Below, piece after piece: positions 53,284 through 61,016 of a stretch of DNA of 64,000 nt. Made by a program: the position numbers and the translations under genes. The stretch lies in the NCBI RefSeq assembly GCF_023168165.1, contig NZ_BQYJ01000009.1:1-64000 (forward strand). The letters are read 5' to 3'. Position 1 is the first letter of the stretch; each line of letters opens with the position of its first letter. Below the pieces are notes generated by a model that made no database searches, was not told the DNA's origin, and saw only the letters and a program-made list of their open reading frames with translations. The DNA is from Niallia sp. NCCP-28 (GTDB taxonomy: Bacteria; Bacillota; Bacilli; Bacillales; Cytobacillaceae).

Positions 53284-53553
53284 CGCTATTTTTTGTAATC
53301 GATTTCAAATAATTGTTTTATTCAAAAAGTTGTAACAAAAAAAGGTTCCGCAAAAAATTAACCATTTTTTGTCTGCTATATTTCAAAAATAAAAATTACT
53401 TCTGTATGGGGAAGGAAAAAGAGGTTTTTTTATATTATTGATTCCTTGATTAGAGCACAACTTTTAAATTATCAAGTATTTTAAAGCAATCTGACTTTTG
53501 CAGTGGAAGGTTTTTTGCTTTGATAAAGGCAAATCAACAGTGTAATGAACATA

Positions 53554-53597
53554 TCAAAAAAACTCTCATCAGCAATTTTTCAATAGGCTGATAAGAG
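53554..53597 (-). terminator. terminator after modC
   Basis: Minus strand CTCTTATCAGC, loop of about 13 bases, GCTGATGAGAG (one G-T pair), then TTTTTTT. It closes the mod operon and insulates the nif promoter region. Confidence 0.85.
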
Positions 53598-53640
53598 CAA
53601 GTCTCTAACAAAAACGATAAGGTTCATTTGTTCAATAAAA

Positions 53641-54279
53641 TCATCCTGCATATAATTTCTCTCTATTAACAATCTTGCCTTTTTTTAAGTGGATAATATG
53701 ATTTCCCAGTCTTTTTGCCTCTCCATAATCATGTGTAACCATGATTATTGGTATGTCCCAGAGTTCATGAAGTCTTAACAATTCTGCATAGCACTCTTCT
53801 TTTGTTTCTTGATCAAGACTCGAAAATGGTTCATCAAGCAAAAGGATATCCGGTTCTGTTGCTAACGCTCTCGCTAATGCTACCCTCTGCTTTTCTCCCC
53901 CAGATATTTGTTTAGGGTATTTTTTTAAGAGATGCTCAATCCCTACACTCTGCACTAATCTATTCATCAGCTCTTGGCTTTTCATTCCATATTGAATATT
54001 CTTCTCCACTGTCATATGCGGAAATAATGCAAAATCTTGAAATAAGTAGCCTACTTTTCTTTGTTGGATTTTCACTGATTTTCTATTTGTTTGATAAAAG
54101 GTCTTTTGATTTAATTGAATATATCCTTCATGAGGAGTATCAAGCCCTGCAATACAATTTAGTATGGTTGTTTTCCCGGAACCCGATGGTCCAAACAGAA
54201 TGACTATCTTATTATTCGCTTTTAATTCCACATCAATTGTAAAATGCGGAAGATTTTTTTTTATCTTGATGGCAAGCAT
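53641..54279 (-). CDS. modC: molybdate ABC transporter ATP-binding protein
   Basis: 212 residues. Walker A GPSGSGKTT, signature ISGGEKQRVALARALA, Walker B DILLLDEPFSSLD. It is short for ModC: the C-terminal regulatory (mop/TOBE) domain of E. coli-type ModC is absent. It follows modB by 24 bases, and the AAAGGAG site sits just before ATG. B. subtilis lacks an adjacent modC, so this locus is more complete and suits a high molybdate demand for nitrogenase. Confidence 0.9.
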   Translation of the reverse strand: MLAIKIKKNLPHFTIDVELKANNKIVILFGPSGSGKTTILNCIAGLDTPHEGYIQLNQKTFYQTNRKSVKIQQRKVGYLFQDFALFPHMTVEKNIQYGMKSQELMNRLVQSVGIEHLLKKYPKQISGGEKQRVALARALATEPDILLLDEPFSSLDQETKEECYAELLRLHELWDIPIIMVTHDYGEAKRLGNHIIHLKKGKIVNREKLYAG

Positions 54280-54303
54280 TTTTGTCTCCTTTCTTCACAT
54301 TTT

Positions 54304-54981
54304 TTACTTTTCACTTTTATATCTTAATAAATTGCGTTTACTCCACCAATTAACCCAAATAATCGCACAAAATCCAAGAATAATTAAAATAATTACCCAA
54401 TATGTAGCAACCTGTGAATTTCCAGATTGAACTGCAAAATAGATGGTTAAAGGTATTGTATCTGTTTTTCCTGGAATAAAACCTGCGATCATTAAAGTTG
54501 CCCCGAACTCTCCTAATGATCTGGCAAAAGTTAATACTAAACCCGCCAATAAACCAGGCCAAGCAAGAGGGAATGATATTGTCCAAAAAACCCTCCATTT
54601 AGAAGCTCCCATTATCTTGGCTGCATTTTCTAAATTTTTATCATAATTTTGAAAAGCTGCAGAAGCACTTTGATACATTAGGGGAAACGATACAATAATG
54701 GAGGCTATAACTGCACCTATCCAGGTGAATACAATTTGGAGGTCAAACCAATCTAGCAAGAATTTTCCTATTGCCCCGTTTTTCCCAAAAAGGAATAATA
54801 AAGAAAACCCAACAACTGTTGGCGGCAATACTAAAGGCAATAGAATAATTCCTTCTACGATACTTTTCCCAAAAAATTCATTTCTCGCTATAAATAATGC
54901 TAAAATAATTCCTAAAATAAAAACAATGCATGTAGCTATACTAGCAATTTTCAGCGATAAAATAAGAGGTGTATAATTCAT
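54304..54981 (-). CDS. modB: molybdate ABC transporter permease
   Basis: About 225 residues, five or six membrane helices. The typical EAA motif region is ENAAKIMGASKWRVFWTISFPLAWPGLLAGLVLTFARSLGEFGATLMIAGFIPGKTDTIPLTIY, diagnostic of ModB. The frame opens nine codons earlier (55008), but AAGGAG lies before the ATG at 54981 and the earlier ATG lacks spacing. Partner of ModC and ModA. Confidence 0.93.
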   Translation of the reverse strand: MNYTPLILSLKIASIATCIVFILGIILALFIARNEFFGKSIVEGIILLPLVLPPTVVGFSLLFLFGKNGAIGKFLLDWFDLQIVFTWIGAVIASIIVSFPLMYQSASAAFQNYDKNLENAAKIMGASKWRVFWTISFPLAWPGLLAGLVLTFARSLGEFGATLMIAGFIPGKTDTIPLTIYFAVQSGNSQVATYWVIILIILGFCAIIWVNWWSKRNLLRYKSEK

Positions 54982-55046
54982 ATCTTTTATTAACTCCTTG
55001 TTTTCCATCCCTTTGCTTTAAAAGTAATCAGTCTTTTTATATCACT

Positions 55047-55838
55047 TTATTTAGAAAATCCATAATTTCTTAATATCTTTTGTGCTTCATCCGTATTCAA
55101 AAATTCAATAAAAGCCTTTGCCTCATCAAAGTTTTTCGTATCTTTCAGTACAGCACCTGGATAAACGATTGATTTATGCCATGTTGGATCTGCTTCTGCT
55201 AATACTTTGACTTTATCGGACAAAAGAGCGTCACTTGAATACACAAATCCAATATCTGTATTACCCGACTCTACATATTTCAGCGTTTGTGCAACATCAC
55301 TTCCATAAACAAAATGTTTTTCTAATTTTTTCCACTTCCCTATCTTTTCTAATGCTTCTTTTGTATATGATCCTGCGGGTACGCTTTCTGGATCCCCAAT
55401 GGCAATCTGTCCAATTTTATCAGTTAATTTTTCAAAGGAATCAATTTTAATGTCACTGCCCTTCCCTGCAATTAATACAATCTTATTCCCAGAAAAATCT
55501 TTTCTCGTATCTTCTGCAATCATTTTCTTTTCAGCTAATGCATCCATCCACTTTTGATCAGCCGATAAAAAAATATCTGCAGGTGCGCCTTGCTCAATCT
55601 GCTGTGCTAAAGTGCCAGAACTGCCGAAATTATTTGTAAACTTAACCCCTGAATATTCTTTCTGGAATGCTTTTTGTAAATCACTCATTGCATCTGTTAA
55701 ACTGGCTGCAGCAGAAACTTTCAACTCTATTTCTTCTTTTTTATTCTTTTGTTTTGAGGCATTTTCCTGATTTCCGCATCCAATCAAAGCAACGGCAAAC
55801 AACACAGTCAATAATAGTGCAAAAACTTTTTTCTTCAT
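55047..55838 (-). CDS. modA: molybdate-binding lipoprotein
   Basis: 263 residues. Signal peptide with lipobox ending LIGC (lipidated Cys about residue 21), then a linker rich in Lys/Asn. The ModA core follows: VSAAASLTDAMSDLQKAFQKEY, TNNFGSSGTLAQQIEQGAPADIFLSAD, GDPESVPAGSYTKEAL and GFVYSSDALL. It captures molybdate or tungstate for ModBC. First gene of modABC, divergent from the YvgK-type regulator. Confidence 0.95.
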   Translation of the reverse strand: MKKKVFALLLTVLFAVALIGCGNQENASKQKNKKEEIELKVSAAASLTDAMSDLQKAFQKEYSGVKFTNNFGSSGTLAQQIEQGAPADIFLSADQKWMDALAEKKMIAEDTRKDFSGNKIVLIAGKGSDIKIDSFEKLTDKIGQIAIGDPESVPAGSYTKEALEKIGKWKKLEKHFVYGSDVAQTLKYVESGNTDIGFVYSSDALLSDKVKVLAEADPTWHKSIVYPGAVLKDTKNFDEAKAFIEFLNTDEAQKILRNYGFSK

Positions 55839-55865
55839 AAAAATTCCCCCGATTAATTTTTATTT

Positions 55866-55958
55866 ATAACTAAACATAACTTAATATAACTAATTTTATC
55901 AAATAATTATTTATTTTTATTCATAAATAACTAGTTATACTTATTTATAATTAGTTAA
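55866..55958. promoter_or_regulatory. array of ATAACTA half-sites between modA and the YvgK-type regulator
   Basis: Three tandem ten-base units start ATAACTA, ATAACTT, ATAACTA (55866, 55876, 55886). A perfect palindrome ATAACTAGTTAT (55927-55938) and a further TAGTTAA (55952-55958) follow; TAGTTAT is the reverse complement of the same unit. One-helical-turn spacing and the palindrome suggest a cooperative operator for the divergent regulator. Binding is inferred. Confidence 0.55.
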
Positions 55959-56034
55959 CGTGATTATAAATGTGATTGATGTGTTAGTAAATGGTAAAAT
56001 AAAAAAAAATAGATTTTTTTCGGAGGATTATGGA

Positions 56035-57003
56035 ATGAACACAGGTGAATCCTTTACTACAGAAGAAATTGCTGAGATTTTAAAAGTTTCAAAATTAACC
56101 GTCTATGACTTGATAAAAAAGGGAGAGCTTAAAGCATTTAGGGTGGGGCGCCAAATGCGTATTGATGCTGCTGATCTAGAAGCATTTAAAAAAGGCTCCA
56201 TGGAAATATCAAAAAATGCAGCGGAACAGATGCCTACTCAAATCAGAGTTACGAATCCGCAGCAAAATCATATTTTTGATCCATTTACTAAGATGAAGCA
56301 TCGTCCCATTATTATCAGCGGACAAGATAATTGTTTGGACATCCTCGCAAAACATATCGAGCAAACAAGCAAATCATATCGTCCTCTTCGTTCCTATATA
56401 GGGAGCCTGAATGGATTGCTGGCTATGTATAAGGGTGATGCAGATATTGTTAGCACTCACTTATATGATGGGGAAACAAACAGCTATAATATTCCTTATG
56501 TAAAAAAACTTTTAGTAAGCCACTCTTATATTGTTATCCGCTTTATAACAAGGCAAGCTGGTTTATATGTAGAAAAAGGCAATCCCAAAAATATTAGAAC
56601 TTGGTCCCATTTAGATCGCAGTGATATAAAAATAGTCAATAGAGAAATAGGATCTGGTGCCCGCGTTTTATTGGATGAACAACTGAGAATTAATAAAATT
56701 AATAAAAATAGTGTTAATGGATACCAATATGAATGTACAAGCCACTACAGCGTTGCCGCTATTATAACTCAAGGAAAAGCAGATGCTGGAATAGGTATAG
56801 AAAGAGCTTCTCATTATTCCAAAGGCATCGATTTCATCCCCCTAATCAAAGAGGACTATGATCTGGTTATTCTAAAAACGGAACAAAATTATGAGCTTAT
56901 CAAGCTTCTATCCATTCTACTGAACTCTCAGCAGCTAAAAGAAGAATTACAAGCTATTGGCTACGATGTTACAAGTACAGGGAAAATTGTTTATGAACAA
57001 TAA
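56035..57003 (+). CDS. molybdate-responsive regulator candidate: excisionase-type HTH plus substrate-binding domain (YvgK-like)
   Basis: 322 residues. An N-terminal excisionase/MerR-like HTH (about 1-55: SFTTEEIAEILKVSKLTVYDLIKKGELKAFRVGRQMRIDAADLEAFKKG) is followed by a periplasmic-binding-like domain (about 90-315: PIIISGQDNCLDILAKHIEQ, GSLNGLLAMYKGDADIVSTHLYD, REIGSGARVLLDEQL, AAIITQGKADAGIGIERAS). B. subtilis YvgK has this architecture and sits beside yvgL-yvgM (modA-modB). It likely senses molybdate or tungstate in the cytosol. The frame begins 25 codons upstream (55960), but GGAGGA seven bases before the ATG at 56035 fixes the start. Confidence 0.82.
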   Translation: MNTGESFTTEEIAEILKVSKLTVYDLIKKGELKAFRVGRQMRIDAADLEAFKKGSMEISKNAAEQMPTQIRVTNPQQNHIFDPFTKMKHRPIIISGQDNCLDILAKHIEQTSKSYRPLRSYIGSLNGLLAMYKGDADIVSTHLYDGETNSYNIPYVKKLLVSHSYIVIRFITRQAGLYVEKGNPKNIRTWSHLDRSDIKIVNREIGSGARVLLDEQLRINKINKNSVNGYQYECTSHYSVAAIITQGKADAGIGIERASHYSKGIDFIPLIKEDYDLVILKTEQNYELIKLLSILLNSQQLKEELQAIGYDVTSTGKIVYEQ

Positions 57004-57007
57004 AAAA

Positions 57008-57065
57008 TTGTTTTGATGAATCTAAATTGCTCTAAGCAGTTTCATTTATCAAAACAGTTTTTTTA
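57008..57065 (+). terminator. terminator after the YvgK-type regulator gene
   Basis: Long two-part stem: TTGTTTTGAT pairs with ATCAAAACAG and an inner AAATTGCT with AGCAGTTT, followed by eight T. It begins a few bases after the stop codon. Confidence 0.8.
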
Positions 57066-57066
57066 T

Positions 57067-57267
57067 AGGCTGTTTTCATATAAATGGTTGCTTTTTAAAT
57101 CCGGATCCTGCATACACATCGCTTTCCCCAGTTGAGCATCAAGCCTTCTCGTCACTGCTCTTCTACAAGATCTCCCCCTTTTCGCTTTTCCCGCAGGAGT
57201 CTAGGTATATGCGCATTTCTTTCCCATTTTCTTGTGCTGAAAGCAATAAACTTTGAAAAAACAGCCT
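57067..57267. repeat. degenerate MITE-like repeat element with inverted ends
   Basis: Ends AGGCTGTTTT and AAAACAGCCT are perfect inverted repeats, and similarity extends about 30 bases inward (both arms reach TTGCTTT). The core (57110-57210) is GC-richer, including CCCGCAGGAGTCTAGG, and resembles a non-coding repeat I associate with Bacillaceae genomes. Flanking TTTTAT on both sides could be a target duplication. No transposase is encoded. It sits in the 467-base gap between the regulator and oxidoreductase genes. Confidence 0.55.
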
Positions 57268-57470
57268 TTTTATATAAAGACTTATTTTTTAGAGATTTTC
57301 CTATGCCATCCTCCCTTCTTCTTAGAAAGTTACGATATTTGTCACAGATTTAGGAAGACTTATCCTTTAGAATAACAACTATGATGTTTTTTAAATTTTC
57401 TGTCTATTTGGCGTAAAGCTAAAAAAATTACTTAAACTTAAGTTAACAATTCTACGAGGGGGGAATTTTT

Positions 57471-58487
57471 TTGTCTATCTTACCAACCAAAAATGAGCTT
57501 GGCTTTTATGAAATTCGATTAGAATCTATCGGTGGACTAGGAGCAAACCTAGCAGGAAAAATGCTGGCAGAGTCAGGGGTGCTTGGCCTTGGACTTAATG
57601 GATCCAACTTTTCCTCATATGGTTCTGAAAAAAAGGGCTCACCTGTAAAAAGCTTTATTCGCTTCTGTGATCCTGAAACGGAAATCAGAGCGCATAGTCC
57701 AATTGAAGAGCCTCATGTTATTGGCATTTTTCATGAAGCCTTATACAAATCAGTTGATGTAATCAGCGGCCTAAATCCAAATGGAATTGTCCTTGTCAAC
57801 ACAGCAAGAGACTTTGACTCAGTAAAAAACGATTTGAATCTAAAATATGGAAAATTAGCTATAGTTGACGCACTTCAAATTGCAGTAAAAGAAAAAACAC
57901 GCGTTAATACAGCAATGCTGGGAGCATTATTTCGCATATGTGATTTTCTTGATCCGGAGGCACTGCGTAAAGTAATAACAAAAACGTTCGAAAAAAAATA
58001 TCCGCATTTAGTAGAAGCAAATATCCGCACATTTGATAGAGGCTACAATGAAGTGAAATTTAAAACGTATGAAACAACTGCGAATGCCCGTACCATAGCA
58101 TTTTCAAGACCCCGCTCTCTACTTGGCTATAACACACAACAAATAGGCGGCGTTATATTGGCACAGGGCAATAGTCTAATAAAAGACTTAAGCGGATCAC
58201 GCCAAGGCTTCATCCCAAAATTCGACAAAGAAAGCTGCATAAGCTGTGCCTCGTGTGACGCCGTTTGTCCAGACCTTTGTTTTGTATGGGATAAAAAAGT
58301 AAATAAGCGAGGACGCACTATCATGTCTCTTAAAGGAATTGACTATCAATATTGCAAAGGTTGCCTAAAATGTGTAGAGGCATGCCCAACAAGCGCTCTA
58401 AGCGGTATTCGGGAAACAGAACAATTTGCAGAAGCAGAGCAAGTAAAACAAGAATTTCCTTATGTTACTACAGGGGGTTGTTTATAA
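57471..58487 (+). CDS. 2-oxoacid:acceptor oxidoreductase, fused gamma-delta subunit
   Basis: 338 residues. The N-terminal two-thirds is the gamma domain (YEIRLESIGGLGANLAGKMLAESGVL ... GSEKKGSPVKSFIRF, binding the CoA/thiamine adduct region). The C terminus is a delta-type 2x[4Fe-4S] ferredoxin domain with CISCASCDAVCP (Cys256-266) and CKGCLKCVEACP (Cys295-305). With the next gene it makes a complete pyruvate- or 2-oxoacid:ferredoxin/flavodoxin oxidoreductase. TTG start preceded by GAGGGGGGAA. The next gene overlaps its stop by one base. Confidence 0.88.
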   Translation: MSILPTKNELGFYEIRLESIGGLGANLAGKMLAESGVLGLGLNGSNFSSYGSEKKGSPVKSFIRFCDPETEIRAHSPIEEPHVIGIFHEALYKSVDVISGLNPNGIVLVNTARDFDSVKNDLNLKYGKLAIVDALQIAVKEKTRVNTAMLGALFRICDFLDPEALRKVITKTFEKKYPHLVEANIRTFDRGYNEVKFKTYETTANARTIAFSRPRSLLGYNTQQIGGVILAQGNSLIKDLSGSRQGFIPKFDKESCISCASCDAVCPDLCFVWDKKVNKRGRTIMSLKGIDYQYCKGCLKCVEACPTSALSGIRETEQFAEAEQVKQEFPYVTTGGCL

Positions 58488-60781
58488 TGTCCATTTTAGA
58501 AAATGATTTGCTCATCAAAAATGCGCCTGTTCAATTAACCACTTTTGAGTCGGGAAATGAAATGGCTGCAATGGCTGCAGCCCAAATAAACTATCACATA
58601 ATGGGCTATTTCCCTATCACTCCCTCCACTGAAGTAGCACAATATCTCGATCAAATGAAAACAAGAGGGGAACATGATATTAAATTAATACCTGCTGATG
58701 GCGAGCATGGATCTGCCGGCATTTGCTACGGGGCATCAGCAACAGGAGCACGTGTTATCAATGCAACTAGTGCAAATGGTTTTATGTATATGCTTGAACA
58801 AATGCCGGTACAATCTGGAACTCGTTATCCAATGGTTCTGAATCTAGTTACCCGGTCTATAAGCGGGCCCTTGGATATTAGAGGAGATCATTCTGATTTG
58901 TATTATGCATTAAATACCGGTTGGGTTATCATTACCGCAAGAACTCCTCAGGCAGTTTATGACATGAATATTATGGCATTAAAAATTGCAGAACATGCAA
59001 AGGTCCGTTTACCAGTAATTGTCGCTTACGATGGTTTTTTTACTTCTCATCAAAAAAGAAAAGTACATTACTTTGAAGATAGGAAAGTTGTACAAGAATT
59101 TGTAGGTCCTTGTCCGACCGAATATCCAGCTATTCGAGATTCCAAAAAACCGATTACAATCGGCGCCCATATGAATGGGGATGATTTACTGAACAATCAT
59201 TACCAGCAATCACAGGCAATGTACGCAGCTAAAGATATCTACAATGAAATTTCCAAACAATTCGAACAGATTTCTGGGCGCTCTTATCCATTAGTCGATT
59301 TATATAAAATGGAGGATGCAGAAGTGGCCTTATTCTTATTGAACTCGGCAGCAGAAACTGCTAAAGATGCAGTAGATCGATTACGAAAACAAGGGATTAA
59401 AGCCGGTATAATAAGCCCAAATATAATTCGCCCATTTCCTTCTGGAGAAATTAGAAAAGCTTTGCAAAGTGTCAAATCTCTTTTAATCGGAGAGAGAGCG
59501 GATTCATATGGCGGAAACGGCCCTAATTTAACTCATGAAGTAAAGTCTGCTATTCAAGAAGATCCTAACAACCATACTATTGTGCTAAGCAGAGTATTTG
59601 GATTGGGAGGCAAGGACTTTTATGCTGATGATGCAGAAGCATTTTTCAACATGGCACTCGAGGCTTTGGACAATGGTCTTGCAGAAAAACCATTTGATTA
59701 TTATGGCCAATATATAGGAACAGAAGAAAACAAAATCAAACCTATTATGGAACCACAATATGGAGATGTATATAATTCTGGTTTAATAGAGATATCTTCA
59801 AACGAAGAGGTTAACTCACTAAAAGTAAAAGTGCCTCCATTGCGTGCCCTGACCAGCAAACCAAATCGCTTTGCTCCAGGTCATGGCGCATGTCCTGGAT
59901 GCGGCATTTTAAGTGGCCTAGAATTATTTTTCAAAGGTATAGAAGGAGATATTGTCGTCTTATTTCAAACAGGTTGTGCATATGTTGTCACAACAGCCTA
60001 TCCTCATACTTCCCACAGACAAACAATGATGCATAATTTGTTCCAAAATGGACCAGCAACATTATCAGGGACTGTTGAAGCACTTTTAGAACTGCAAAAA
60101 AGAGGAGAAATTCAAATTGCAGAAAACACAACCTTTATTATGGTGACAGGAGATGGAGGAATGGATATTGGGATGGGTTCCGCTATCGGCACTGCTTTAA
60201 GAAACCATAATCTAATCATGTTAGAATATGATAATGAGGGTTATATGAATACAGGTTCGCAAATGTCCTACTCTACTCCAATTGGTCATATGACTAGTAC
60301 AAGCAACGTGGGCCGTGCACAAAAAGGAAAAGCATTTCATCATAAAGATACAGCCCAAATTATGGCTGCTACCAATATGCCTTATGTATTTACAGGATCT
60401 GAGGCCTTTCCACAAGATTTAATCAAAAAAGCAGCTAAAGCGCAATGGTATGCTCAAAATGTCGGGACTGTTTATGGAAAATTGCTAATAACTTGTCCAG
60501 CAAATTGGAAAACAGAGGATCGTTTTGGAACAAAAGTAGTAGAAGCTGCTGTAAATTCCTGCTTCTTCCCTTTATACGAAGTAGAAAATGGGCTGACTGC
60601 CATAACCTATAATCCGGAAGAAAAAGATAAAAAAACCCCTTTGACAGAATGGTTAAAGTTTATGGGAAAAACAAAACATCTACTAAAAGAAGAAAATAAA
60701 GAAATGCTAATTGATTTTACTAGTGAAGTGGAAAAACGTTGGACAAAGTTAAAAATGAAAAATGAAAATCCTTATTTATAA
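58487..60781 (+). CDS. 2-oxoacid:acceptor oxidoreductase, fused alpha-beta subunit (thiamine-diphosphate dependent)
   Basis: 764 residues. The alpha part (about 1-440) starts QLTTFESGNEMAAMAAAQINYHIMGYFPITPSTEVAQYL and has ISGPLDIRGDHSDLYYALNTGW. The beta part has the proximal-cluster motif CPGCG (Cys469, Cys472) and thiamine-diphosphate motif GDGG...NNEGYMNTG-type (from residue 555). It oxidatively decarboxylates a 2-oxoacid and reduces ferredoxin or flavodoxin. The frame starts 45 codons upstream inside the partner gene, but TAATG overlap places the start at 58487. Substrate (pyruvate or 2-oxoglutarate) is not settled. It is plausibly the functional stand-in for NifJ. Confidence 0.88.
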   Translation: MSILENDLLIKNAPVQLTTFESGNEMAAMAAAQINYHIMGYFPITPSTEVAQYLDQMKTRGEHDIKLIPADGEHGSAGICYGASATGARVINATSANGFMYMLEQMPVQSGTRYPMVLNLVTRSISGPLDIRGDHSDLYYALNTGWVIITARTPQAVYDMNIMALKIAEHAKVRLPVIVAYDGFFTSHQKRKVHYFEDRKVVQEFVGPCPTEYPAIRDSKKPITIGAHMNGDDLLNNHYQQSQAMYAAKDIYNEISKQFEQISGRSYPLVDLYKMEDAEVALFLLNSAAETAKDAVDRLRKQGIKAGIISPNIIRPFPSGEIRKALQSVKSLLIGERADSYGGNGPNLTHEVKSAIQEDPNNHTIVLSRVFGLGGKDFYADDAEAFFNMALEALDNGLAEKPFDYYGQYIGTEENKIKPIMEPQYGDVYNSGLIEISSNEEVNSLKVKVPPLRALTSKPNRFAPGHGACPGCGILSGLELFFKGIEGDIVVLFQTGCAYVVTTAYPHTSHRQTMMHNLFQNGPATLSGTVEALLELQKRGEIQIAENTTFIMVTGDGGMDIGMGSAIGTALRNHNLIMLEYDNEGYMNTGSQMSYSTPIGHMTSTSNVGRAQKGKAFHHKDTAQIMAATNMPYVFTGSEAFPQDLIKKAAKAQWYAQNVGTVYGKLLITCPANWKTEDRFGTKVVEAAVNSCFFPLYEVENGLTAITYNPEEKDKKTPLTEWLKFMGKTKHLLKEENKEMLIDFTSEVEKRWTKLKMKNENPYL

Positions 60782-60797
60782 AAAAAAATTATGCTTA

Positions 60798-60842
60798 AGA
60801 GGGTAGAAACAATGTTGCATTCCTGACATGTTTCTACCCTCT
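60798..60842 (+). terminator. terminator after the oxidoreductase operon
   Basis: AGAGGGTAGAAACA, loop of about 17 bases, TGTTTCTACCCTCT followed by TTG. Fourteen-pair perfect stem; the T tail is short. Confidence 0.75.
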
Positions 60843-61016
60843 TTGCATATAGAAGAAAATCGGCATATCGTCCCTTAATTATTCAATAAAAGTAATAACA
60901 GATACGATTCTATACATGAATATCTTCTGCATTTGCATATCTATATATGGAATAACTATTATTTGGAGGTGCTTTTTTTCAAGTTCATCCTGTAATAGCC
61001 CTCTGGAGGTGTTAGA

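Noticed and set aside
53072-53300. Sigma-54/NifA-type nif promoter
   Set aside because: No GG-N10-GC element or TGT-N10-ACA upstream activator found; the region fits sigma-A plus GlnR/TnrA.
55960-56034. Upstream GTG start for the YvgK-type regulator
   Set aside because: No ribosome site before it; GGAGGA with proper spacing precedes the ATG at 56035, and the added residues do not resemble the family N terminus.
58352-58486. N-terminal extension of the alpha-beta oxidoreductase
   Set aside because: It overlaps the ferredoxin domain of the partner gene in another frame; the TAATG junction is the natural start.
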